Assembly: GCA_025936825.1 (NCBI GenBank)
Contig: JAICSO010000006.1
Span: 1 to 64,000, forward strand
DNA length: 64,000 bases
Reading direction: 5' to 3'
Source: Terriglobales bacterium
GTDB taxonomy: Bacteria; Acidobacteriota; Terriglobia; Terriglobales; Acidobacteriaceae
Position 1 is the stretch's first letter. Each line of letters opens with the position of its first letter. This document shows, piece after piece, positions 47,195-54,975 of the stretch. The position numbers were made by a program, and so were the translations under genes. The notes beneath the pieces are model-generated. The model had not been told where the DNA came from and ran no database searches. It saw only the letters and a program-made list of their open reading frames with translations.

Positions 47195-47901
47195 ATGGCT
47201 ACTCAAGGACCGGCAGCGGAGTCGCTGCGAATCTCGGAACATTATCGGCAGTTGAGTGATGGCGAACTAATCGATCTGGCGCAGCATCCGTCGGAGTTGA
47301 CGGAGATGGCTCTAACAGCGCTACAACAGGAGATCTCTTCGCGGCGGTTGAAAGTACCTCCTGTCGAGGAGCAGCGTGAGACGAACTGGGCCCCACCGCA
47401 TAACGATGACTCCGATGACTCGCCTTATGCGGGGAAGAGCGCAAGTTGGTTCGCCTCACCACGGTCTGGAGTCGTCGCGATGCGGAGCAGTTGCAGGAGA
47501 TCCTCCTGCAAGCGGGAATTCCCTTCTGCGTAGGGCCGGAAAAGGCGACCAGCGTCGATGAGGTGCGTTCAAGCTTTTCGGACGGGCTTGAGGTGCGGGT
47601 CATGAAAGCGGCGTTCCCGTACGTGCAAAGCTGTCTCCGTCATTACGAACCGCAAGACGAGCCACCGGAAGAGAAGATCGACGACGATCCCGATCTGGCG
47701 GTTCATTGTCCAAAGTGCCATTCGACCGATGTGGTGTTCGAGCATCTGGCTGGAGCGCAAGGTTCGGAGGAAGAGGACGACTCAGAGGAGACCGATGCCG
47801 ACGAGGTGGAGAACGAGTCCGCCACTGCCGCGCGGAAATTCGACTGGACCTGCGCCGCGTGCGGATACAAATGGGAGGACGACGGGGTAGAAAGCAAGTA
47901 A
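47195..47901 (+). pseudogene. Zinc-ribbon/DUF2007-like protein gene with apparent frameshift
   Basis: The first 79 or so codons (from ATG 47195, LRISEHYRQLSDGELIDLAQ) and a second frame (VRLTTVWSRRDAEQLQEILL to the end) together make one plausible protein of about 235 residues. Frame one loses sense at GGGG (47431-47434). Adding one G would give YAGEERKLVRLTTVW and join them. The C-terminus has an acidic linker and a zinc ribbon made of CPKC and CAAC. Similar joined proteins are, as I recall, common in Acidobacteria. It is either a sequencing error, slippage or a disabled gene. If translation restarts, ATG 47446 gives 151 residues. Confidence 0.7.
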
Positions 47902-47922
47902 TGAGACTTCCCAAAACAAAGA

Positions 47923-47975
47923 CGCGGACAAGAGTGTCCGCGCCACACGCAAAACTGGCGGACAGGAATGTCCGC
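47923..47975. repeat. Twin GCGGACA...TGTCCGC hairpins
   Basis: Two similar hairpins, CGCGGACAAGAGTGTCCGCG (47923-47942) and GCGGACAGGAATGTCCGC (47958-47975). They lie between the end of the zinc-ribbon gene and the end of the convergent cyclophilin gene. Each has a 7-8 bp stem; they could serve as a bidirectional terminator or be a dispersed repeat. Confidence 0.65.
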
Positions 47976-47986
47976 ACACACAATCA

Positions 47987-48514
47987 CTAGACTCGCTCGA
48001 TCACCACTGAGGTCAATTTCACATCTTTGTTGGGACGGTCCTGGCGGCCGCGCGGGACTTTGGAAATCTTGTCCACGATATCCTGCCCTTCCACAACTTC
48101 ACCAAAAATCGTGTGCCGTCCTGTGAGCCATTGCGTTGGAGCAACAGTGATGAAAAATTGCGAGCCATTCGTATTCGGGCCGGCGTTGGCCATAGCGAGT
48201 TTGCCAGTCTTATCGAAGCTGTGGGGTGAGCCCTTGGTCTCGTCTTCAAATTGGTATCCGGGGCCGCCCATGCCGGTTCCCTGTGGGTCGCCACCCTGGA
48301 TCATGAAATCCGGAATCACGCGATGGAAGATGGTGCCGTCGTAAAGGCGGTCATTGCTCTTCTTTCCTGTGCTCGGATGACGCCACTCGCGTTTGCCTTC
48401 CGCGAGATCAGTGAAGTTCTGAACAGTTTTGGGCGCTTCCTTCTCAAAGAGACGGCAAATGATGGTGCCTTCGCTGGTATTGAAGATGGCGTATGTTCCG
48501 GGCTGTCGAGCCAT
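47987..48514 (-). CDS. ppiB: Cytosolic cyclophilin-type peptidyl-prolyl isomerase
   Basis: 175 residues from ATG 48514, chosen because AAAGG lies 5 bp upstream; the ATG at 48568 starts inside a heptamer repeat and has no ribosome-binding site. The cyclophilin core is complete: NFTDLAEGKREW, FHRVIPDFMIQGGDPQGTGM, FEDETKG, NAGPNTNGSQFFITVAP and HTIFGEVVEGQDIV. There is no signal peptide, so it acts in the cytosol, unlike the exported paralogue at 42160. Confidence 0.93.
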   Translation of the reverse strand: MARQPGTYAIFNTSEGTIICRLFEKEAPKTVQNFTDLAEGKREWRHPSTGKKSNDRLYDGTIFHRVIPDFMIQGGDPQGTGMGGPGYQFEDETKGSPHSFDKTGKLAMANAGPNTNGSQFFITVAPTQWLTGRHTIFGEVVEGQDIVDKISKVPRGRQDRPNKDVKLTSVVIERV

Positions 48515-48562
48515 GAGGGCCTTTCTGAGATCGGATGATGGGCTGCCTTGTAATTCTATATG

Positions 48563-48591
48563 AGCCATCAGCCGTCAGCCTTCAGCCATCA
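48563..48591 (+). repeat. Heptamer tandem array (4 units)
   Basis: Units GCCATCA, GCCGTCA, GCCTTCA and GCCATCA in direct tandem with 7-bp period, upstream of the cyclophilin gene. No inverted partner is evident nearby. Confidence 0.7.
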
Positions 48592-48636
48592 GGAAAACCC
48601 CACAATGGACAATGTGATCGAGCGAACGCGCTCTTT

Positions 48637-48715
48637 CGCCCCTTCGGGGCTGAGTCACCGCCCCTCTCTTCCCGCGGCTCACGCCGCAGGCTTTATTCTT
48701 ACGCCGCTTCGCGGC
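48637..48715. repeat. Cluster of short GC hairpins
   Basis: GCCCCTTCGGGGC, GCGGCTCACGCCGC and GCCGCTTCGCGGC follow one another in the gap between the cyclophilin gene and the glnE end. The layout resembles the CCCAGCGC-type elements at 46807 and 60065, but the sequences differ. Confidence 0.5.
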
Positions 48716-48807
48716 TGGTGGAGAACAGGCTGCCCATTGGTGCCCGTTGACATCCACAACTTTGTCCCAACGCTCAAGCACTGAGCTATATCAGTCGCGC
48801 TTCGCGG

Positions 48808-51753
48808 CTATTTCACCACGCGCTCGTAAATTTCGTGCACGGTGGTAAATGTGCGGGTCAGTTCCTGTTCCAGACCATCGGCGAATTCGCGGCGCAGAAT
48901 TTGGGAGGTGAGCCTTTCGACAGCCTCGCGCGGGTGCTCCGCAGCTGGGAGCCAGCGCGTTTTGCGTCCAGCAACCAGGCGCATTATGTGCTCGACTGTG
49001 CGGCACAACTCGGCGGCATGATCCAGTGTTGCGGCGTCATGTTTTTTCAAGATGCCTACGCTGGCGCACCGCCACAGACGATCGCGCAGGGTTCCCGCTT
49101 TCGGGCGCACGCTATTGGAAACCAGCAGGAATCCTGACAAAAAATCGCCGTCGTACAAGGCCCCGGGAGCGGAACGAATGCTTCGTTCGGGAGCGCTGGC
49201 CAATTCGAGCCGACGGCGCATTTTGCGAACCTCTTCGGCAAAATTCGACGCGCCCGCAAACTTACGAAACAGGGTTTCGACCGCGCTCTCGACGCGGCGA
49301 GCTACGTAGGGATCACCCGCCACGAACCGCAACTTGGTGTAAGTCAGCGCCTCCCAGGGTTGGGCTTCATTCGCGAAATATGTTTCGAGTTGTGACGGCG
49401 TGACGACGAGTTCTCCTTCGTCTCCTCGAGGTCGAAGACGCGTGTCCACCGGGAAAACCAAGCCTTCGTGGGTATATGCCGCCAGCACCTGGATCAATTC
49501 TTCGGCGCAATGCGTGAGTGTCTGGCGATCGGCGTTCTCGTCACACACGAACAGCAAGTCGGCGTCGGAAAACAGGTCAAATTCCCTGCTGCCTAAACGT
49601 CCAAGAGCTAGCACGGCCAGCCCGGAAGGCGCGCCGGCCATGGAGAATGCTGCGGAAATGGCGTCTTCCGCGGCTGCAGTTGTATCGGTTAGACAGGAGT
49701 AAATTGGACGGCGCTCGATGACATCCCGCGCGCCCGATATGAACATGCAATGGCGGAAGTGGCGCCGCAGCATGGCAACTTTTTCGTCGTGCGCGGCCCA
49801 CGAATCCGCCAGGTAAGTAAAGACAGGGTCACGCGATGCGAAGCCATCTTCTTCAGGCAGATTCAGTAATCGCCCGCCACTCCAGGCCGGCCTGCTCGGA
49901 GCAACTTCGGAAAGTGACGCAACTTCTTCCGGATATCGCACCAGGATGTCAGTGAGGTATTCGCTCGTTCCAAATACCGCAATTGCGCGAACGATGGCAT
50001 CCTGATGGCGCAGCACGGCGGCGTATCGCTCAGAACTGGAGAAGGCGGCACCAAGGAAACGAAGCAGATTCTTCCGCGTCGCGGAAGCGCTTTCAACGGT
50101 GCGCAGTGTGTTGGACAGCGAAGGCGCATCCTCCGCCAGTTTTTGCATCAAGACCTGCGTCGACTGATCGCCAGTCGCAGCGACTCCGCTCTGCAGGCGG
50201 AACTCCGATTCTGAAGGCTCGAGTTCCTTACGCGCCTGCTGCTGAAAAATGATGCGATGATAAATCTCCGCAACTGCAGTCATTCGCTTGCGCACCAGCG
50301 ATTCAAGGTGCTCAATTCGTGGATTCTCGGGGCTCAACGCTTCGATCGAACGCTGCAGAATCGCGAGATCGTTTGCCGATTGCGGAAGACGATGAACCTG
50401 CTGTCCGCGGCGAAGCTGCAGCCGGTGCTCGAGATGACGCAGGAAGGCGTAGGCTGAGGTTAGCTCGTGAAAGTCACGTCCGCTGATGTGCTGCTTATCA
50501 TGAAGCTTGTGCAGCGAAAAGAGAGTACCTCCCGATCGTAGCCAGGGTTCTGAGCCGCCGTAGACGCGCTGCAGGCACTGCACCAGAAACTCGATATCGC
50601 GAATGCCGCCGCGATCGATCTTTACGTTGATGGCTTCATGACCCGGCGTAGTCTGAGAGCGGCGTTTGCGATCGATCTTTTCCCGTGAGAGAAGCGCAGT
50701 CTTTATCGCAGCGAAATTGACTTCCTCTTTGTAGACCTGCGGCTGCACCTCATGGATGAATTGCCGTGCCAGCTTTTCATCTCCCGCTGAGTAGCGCACC
50801 TTGATGAGTGCCTGCCGCTCCCAGTCATGCGCGGTATTCGCGTAGTAACGAAGGGCGTGGGATAAGCTCACCGCCAACTCTCCCTCATTCCCCTGTGGTC
50901 TGAGGCGTAGATCGATGCGAAAAACCGGGCCTTCAGGAGTCGGACGCGAAAGCACCTCGGTCACCTGCTGTGCCAGGCGGACAAAATATTCGCGATTGGA
51001 GAGTTCGGCATCTGGCATTTCCTGACCGTCGCCAAAAAGGAATAGCAGGTCGATGTCCGAACTGTAATTCACCTCGTTGCCACCAAGTTTGCCCATCGAC
51101 AGGACCGCAAAGGTCGTGTCGGCGACGCGACCCTCGGCGTCGAGATGCTGCGGAGATCCAAAGCGATGCTGCATGGCGCTGGCAGCTTCACGAAGGGCCT
51201 CCTCGATCAGCACGTCGCTCAAGGCTGAAATCTCGGCCGTAGTTTCGGCTAGCGGCGCAATACGCAAAACATCGCGCAGCATGATGCGCACATACTCACG
51301 CCGCTTGAACCGCGCCAGCAGCAACGAGGGATCGCGCTCAAAGGAGCGCGATTGAAAGCGAGCGAGGCCTTCGGAGAAATCCTCCCGCGAACAACTGCGG
51401 TCTAGCCATTTGTCGCGCAAGAACGCGTGCAGGATGTCGGGATTGGCGATCAAGGTCTCGCCGAGAAACCAGCTCGTGCCAAACACCGCTACTGCATAAT
51501 GCGCGACGAAAGGATGTTCTTCCAAAATCTCCATGACGTCCGGCGTGCCTTCAGACACCAGCCTTTCGAAAAGCAGAAGGGCCGAATCGGGATCGGGGCA
51601 ATCCGCCAGAATTGAGATCAAGACACTCGCCAGGGTGTTGGAAATCCGCTTTGAAATTCGTTCGAAGGTGGAATGAGCCGCATCAGGATCGCCGAATGGT
51701 ATGTTGGCAAGCCGATCAGCAGCATGTGCAGCGGATTGTGGGGAGGAGGGCAT
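48808..51753 (-). CDS. glnE: Bifunctional glutamine synthetase adenylyltransferase/adenylyl-removing enzyme
   Basis: 981 residues, typical for GlnE. Two nucleotidyltransferase modules are visible: GKLGGNEVNYSSDIDLLFLF (about 215-240, the removase half) and LGRLGSREFDLFSDADLLFV (about 720-740, the adenylylating half), each with the DxD metal pair. Helical linkers follow each. It adds or removes AMP on GlnA in response to PII and glutamine. The glnA gene lies 6 kb away with its target Tyr region intact. No Shine-Dalgarno precedes ATG 51753; a heptamer array begins 7 bp upstream. Confidence 0.95.
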   Translation of the reverse strand: MPSSPQSAAHAADRLANIPFGDPDAAHSTFERISKRISNTLASVLISILADCPDPDSALLLFERLVSEGTPDVMEILEEHPFVAHYAVAVFGTSWFLGETLIANPDILHAFLRDKWLDRSCSREDFSEGLARFQSRSFERDPSLLLARFKRREYVRIMLRDVLRIAPLAETTAEISALSDVLIEEALREAASAMQHRFGSPQHLDAEGRVADTTFAVLSMGKLGGNEVNYSSDIDLLFLFGDGQEMPDAELSNREYFVRLAQQVTEVLSRPTPEGPVFRIDLRLRPQGNEGELAVSLSHALRYYANTAHDWERQALIKVRYSAGDEKLARQFIHEVQPQVYKEEVNFAAIKTALLSREKIDRKRRSQTTPGHEAINVKIDRGGIRDIEFLVQCLQRVYGGSEPWLRSGGTLFSLHKLHDKQHISGRDFHELTSAYAFLRHLEHRLQLRRGQQVHRLPQSANDLAILQRSIEALSPENPRIEHLESLVRKRMTAVAEIYHRIIFQQQARKELEPSESEFRLQSGVAATGDQSTQVLMQKLAEDAPSLSNTLRTVESASATRKNLLRFLGAAFSSSERYAAVLRHQDAIVRAIAVFGTSEYLTDILVRYPEEVASLSEVAPSRPAWSGGRLLNLPEEDGFASRDPVFTYLADSWAAHDEKVAMLRRHFRHCMFISGARDVIERRPIYSCLTDTTAAAEDAISAAFSMAGAPSGLAVLALGRLGSREFDLFSDADLLFVCDENADRQTLTHCAEELIQVLAAYTHEGLVFPVDTRLRPRGDEGELVVTPSQLETYFANEAQPWEALTYTKLRFVAGDPYVARRVESAVETLFRKFAGASNFAEEVRKMRRRLELASAPERSIRSAPGALYDGDFLSGFLLVSNSVRPKAGTLRDRLWRCASVGILKKHDAATLDHAAELCRTVEHIMRLVAGRKTRWLPAAEHPREAVERLTSQILRREFADGLEQELTRTFTTVHEIYERVVK

Positions 51754-51759
51754 GGACGG

Positions 51760-51857
51760 GCGTCAGGCGTCAGGCTTCAGGCTTCAGGTTTCGGGTTTCG
51801 GGTTTCAGGGATCGGGCTGTTGGCTCTGGGCTCGGGGCTCTCTGCCGTTCTGGCTTC
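51760..51857 (+). repeat. Heptamer tandem array upstream of glnE
   Basis: About 14 degenerate 7-bp units in register from 51760: GCGTCAG twice, GCTTCAG twice, GTTTCGG twice, GTTTCAG, GGATCGG, then GCTGTTG, GCTCTGG, GCTCGGG and GCTCTCT, fading out by 51857. It starts 7 bp from the glnE ATG. Confidence 0.85.
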
Positions 51858-51910
51858 TGGCTTTCGCCTTTCAATCGGCCCAAGGCGCACGTCACGACTA
51901 ATCCATGGGC

Positions 51911-52471
51911 CTACCATCTTCTTGTGCCAAAGTATTTCCGGACGCCGATCGTGTTGTAGCGGCCCCAAGGACCGTTGGCGCCGAGGTCGGCTTGTCCGAG
52001 ATAGCGGCTGCGGGCGCCAAAGCGATCAAACAGGAAGTGCTGTGTCACCCTCATCTCAAATCCCTTCCCCATGTAGATGGCGGCGCCCCAGGAATGTTCG
52101 ACACCGATAGCATCCGGTGACCACGTGTACAACGTTTGGGGAATATTCTTTCCAAATAGGAAACGAGGTTCTCCCCATAACATGAACCGCCGAAGTTGTC
52201 CGCGGCCAAAGGGACGCACCTCAAGCAGACCTGAAAGCATGTAGCGGGCAAACATGCTGCAGGGCGCATTGGTACCTCCATAGGTACCCGCATTGGCGGC
52301 GCAGAGGTTGGGATCAATTTCGTTATGAGAAGGCGCAATTTCGAACTGCGCGTACCCCCAAAAGGTGTCACGAGGCAGGAAAAACCGTTCCTGAGCACCG
52401 CTTGACGGTTGCTGGGCCTGGAGCGTAAAGCAAAAACAGGCTACAATGAAAGCAATTAAGGTTGTCTTCAT
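51911..52471 (-). CDS. Hypothetical exported (probable outer-membrane) protein
   Basis: 186 residues with a signal peptide (TTLIAFIVACFCFTLQAQ). The mature part alternates hydrophobic and polar residues, is rich in aromatics (RDTFWGYAQFEIAPSHNE, RRFMLWGEPRFLFGK, GFEMRVTQHFLFDRFG) and ends near YFGTRRW, which suggests a small beta-barrel. I recognise no family. It lies upstream of glnE on the same strand, separated by the heptamer array, so co-transcription is possible but unproven. Confidence 0.75.
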   Translation of the reverse strand: MKTTLIAFIVACFCFTLQAQQPSSGAQERFFLPRDTFWGYAQFEIAPSHNEIDPNLCAANAGTYGGTNAPCSMFARYMLSGLLEVRPFGRGQLRRFMLWGEPRFLFGKNIPQTLYTWSPDAIGVEHSWGAAIYMGKGFEMRVTQHFLFDRFGARSRYLGQADLGANGPWGRYNTIGVRKYFGTRRW

Positions 52472-52757
52472 AGGTCTCCCCTACGCGAAGTTCGGAGGCT
52501 CTCCGAACCGTGCATTCTGAATTAGTTCATTTGTTTTTCGAAGGCGCTGCGGGTCTGCATCCGAATGCCGCATTGTACATCTGGACGGCGTTTTGGGGTT
52601 CCAGGTACTCTTCTACGGAAATCCATAGCCCGCAAGCCACGTTTCTCCAAGTAGTTGGATAGTACAAAGGCACTACCGGCGTAAGTGCCAATGAATCAGC
52701 AATCTAGTTTGGCTATCCCCGTGCAACAACGATGGGCAAGGAGTAATTCGAGACAAT

Positions 52758-53087
52758 ATGGGGCAGGAAATCTCAGTTTCGTACCAGGCCGTCAAGAGCA
52801 AGGTGTACCGGCTCATCGATAGCCTCGTGGAAGACTCCAAAACCCAGGGCGAAGTGCAGGAATCAGTAAAGCGGTGGTGGAAGCTGGTGCACCCGGCGGA
52901 CCGTCCCATTGCCCGCAAGTACCTCCTGACCGTGCTGGCCAAATCGAACGCAACCTTGGAAGCCATTTCGGATGGCTTGACCGACTTGCAGGATTTCGAG
53001 GCGCACCCCCATCCGGCAGACAATCTGTCGAAGGTGCACACATTGTCGAGTGAAGCTTGGGGTCAAAGACTGAAAGCTTCCATCTAG
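52758..53087 (+). CDS. Hypothetical small helical protein
   Basis: A 109-residue soluble, mostly helical protein (SYQAVKSKVYRLIDSLVED, ADRPIARKYLLTVLAKSNAT, LEAISDGLTDLQDFEAHPH). I recognise no family or catalytic motif. ATG 52758 has only weak upstream purines. It is monocistronic: the 286 bp before it contain no gene I can see, and a strong terminator follows 20 bp after its stop. Confidence 0.65.
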   Translation: MGQEISVSYQAVKSKVYRLIDSLVEDSKTQGEVQESVKRWWKLVHPADRPIARKYLLTVLAKSNATLEAISDGLTDLQDFEAHPHPADNLSKVHTLSSEAWGQRLKASI

Positions 53088-53106
53088 ACTTCTGCAGCAA
53101 TGAGCC

Positions 53107-53136
53107 AGGCCCGGCGAAAGCCGGGCCTTTCGTTTT
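53107..53136 (+). terminator. Rho-independent terminator
   Basis: A 9-bp perfect stem (AGGCCCGGC with its complement) with a GAAA tetraloop and a following TTCGTTTT, 20 bp after the 109-residue gene. Confidence 0.88.
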
Positions 53137-53147
53137 ACTGCTGACTC

Positions 53148-54794
53148 CTAATTGAATCCTAATCTCCAGGCGGAACGTTCTGGCCACTGCCGAATCGCGT
53201 TCTCCGCCCATGCGGTCGACTTCCCTTCATGACACGATGTACAGGGGTTGGGAATCTTGTATCTGTCGGTCATCTCCGGGCTGATAAATCGAAATGTGTG
53301 GGCATGAACCAGGGTATTGGGAGGGCCCTCCGTCTCGATCTCAGGCATGTGACAGGCCACGCACTGGCTTCCGGTAGATCCCGCCTTGTGGTGCGTGTGC
53401 TGCTCGATGGTGGTGGCGCGCGGGCCATTCGGAGACATCGGGCCGTGGCAATCGAGGCAAAGGGTCGCGGCAGGCTTGATCAGCTGTGCATAGTTGCCGG
53501 TGCCGTGGACATCGTGGCAACTGAAACAAGTGATTCCGTGTCGATACATGACGCTCTGAACAAAGTCGTTACCCTGCATCCGGTTCTTGTGCGCTGTGCC
53601 ATCGGCGAAGTAGTAGAAATCGGTAGCGCCGAGAGTTGCTTGCTCCAGCTTCCAAAAGTCCTGGAGTTTGAGACCCACTTGATATCCCACCGGCCAGTCA
53701 TAATATTTGTCTTCGATCGGCACGGTTAATGGACGGCCCTGAGAGTGGCACTGGATGCAGACGTCGCTGGCGGCAACATAGTCGGCATTTGAGGGATTGA
53801 AAGTGTTCCCCCGGGCGGGATGCGCGACGTGCTCGCTGCCGGGACCGTGGCAACGCTCGCAGCCCACATTCCATTCCGCAACTTGCTCAGTGTGGATGTT
53901 GTAACCAACCGAGTGGCAGCCGTCACAGGTTGGACCTGTTGGACGTTTCATGTTGTCGGGAGGATAGAATTGCGCCCACCAGTCTGTACCTGGACGTACG
54001 AAGTATTTACTCCACTTGTGATTCTTGATCTCCCATTGGACCGGCAGGGGGAAGTAATCGTCGCCCAACTTGGTGAAGTAACGCTGCTTCCAAATACTGC
54101 CGTAAACAAATGCCACCTGATCGCGTGAGAACGGCGCAACCGTGTTCGTTGCGAGGTCCGGAATGATGGCGTCGGGATGGTCCTTCAGCGTGCGCACGAT
54201 GTTCGCCATGGGAGTGTTCTTCCATCGGGCGTAGATGTCCTGGTGACATTTTTCGCAGGCGGCTGATCCGACGTAGTGGGCGGAGGTGAGAGAGGCTTGC
54301 TCCGTTTTTTCGCTTCCGGAGAGCTGTCGCAGGCTGCGAACGTAAAGTACCAGCTGCCATATCTTCTCAGGCGGTTGGTGGGAGGTCCCCCAGGCAGGCA
54401 TGCCGGTGAGTTGCACGCCATTCTGAATGATGTAATGGATTTCTCCGTCAGAGAGGCTTTGCGTTTCAGGGGAATGGAGATCAGGAACGCGTGGATAAAG
54501 ATTACTTCCCACAGGCGTCTTGCCCTTTGCATCGACACCGTGACAATTCGAGCACTGGGTCAGGAAGAGTTCGCGGCCAGCCTGCAAATCCTTGTCCGAG
54601 GCCTTCAGGGGATTTTGCTCGCGACGCGCCGACCGGGGGATGGCAAAATCTCTTACACCACGAGCAATGATCCGTTCCGGTTTCGACGGCTCACTCGTGG
54701 CGCGAAAACCGCGATGTACGAGTGTGCCCACAACAATCGCAACAATCGATGCTGCGACGAGAAGTGCTATCAGGACCACCTTCACGGGCTTCAT
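53148..54794 (-). CDS. Nine-haem c-type cytochrome
   Basis: 548 residues. An N-terminal membrane anchor (VVLIALLVAASIVAIVVGTL) is followed by a monohaem cytochrome c domain (CSNCH, about 82) with GMPAWG as the likely distal Met. A cytochrome c554-like region then has eight more CxxCH sites: CEKCH, CDGCH, CERCH, CIQCH, CFSCH, CLDCH, CVACH and CTSCH. It should be periplasmic and carry electrons, possibly as a reductase or oxidase for nitrogen compounds or oxygen; the reaction cannot be assigned. The TPR tail found in many relatives is absent. It is divergent from the amidohydrolase gene. Confidence 0.9.
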   Translation of the reverse strand: MKPVKVVLIALLVAASIVAIVVGTLVHRGFRATSEPSKPERIIARGVRDFAIPRSARREQNPLKASDKDLQAGRELFLTQCSNCHGVDAKGKTPVGSNLYPRVPDLHSPETQSLSDGEIHYIIQNGVQLTGMPAWGTSHQPPEKIWQLVLYVRSLRQLSGSEKTEQASLTSAHYVGSAACEKCHQDIYARWKNTPMANIVRTLKDHPDAIIPDLATNTVAPFSRDQVAFVYGSIWKQRYFTKLGDDYFPLPVQWEIKNHKWSKYFVRPGTDWWAQFYPPDNMKRPTGPTCDGCHSVGYNIHTEQVAEWNVGCERCHGPGSEHVAHPARGNTFNPSNADYVAASDVCIQCHSQGRPLTVPIEDKYYDWPVGYQVGLKLQDFWKLEQATLGATDFYYFADGTAHKNRMQGNDFVQSVMYRHGITCFSCHDVHGTGNYAQLIKPAATLCLDCHGPMSPNGPRATTIEQHTHHKAGSTGSQCVACHMPEIETEGPPNTLVHAHTFRFISPEMTDRYKIPNPCTSCHEGKSTAWAENAIRQWPERSAWRLGFN

Positions 54795-54975
54795 TCAGAT
54801 TTCGCGCTCCCACGACCAGCAACAAACTAAGATCCCAAGGTTCAAGCCGGGCTCAATTCTATGCCAATCGTTCGCCGCAAGGGACGAACTGCTGTTGGCA
54901 CCAGCGGCATCATCAACTAGGATTACAGGGCTTAAACATCCATCACATGTTGTAGAACTGCGAAAGGTCATGACC

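Noticed and set aside
48515-48568. 18-codon N-terminal extension of the cytosolic cyclophilin
   Set aside because: The ATG at 48568 lies in the heptamer array without a ribosome-binding site; ATG 48514 has AAAGG and matches the usual cyclophilin start.
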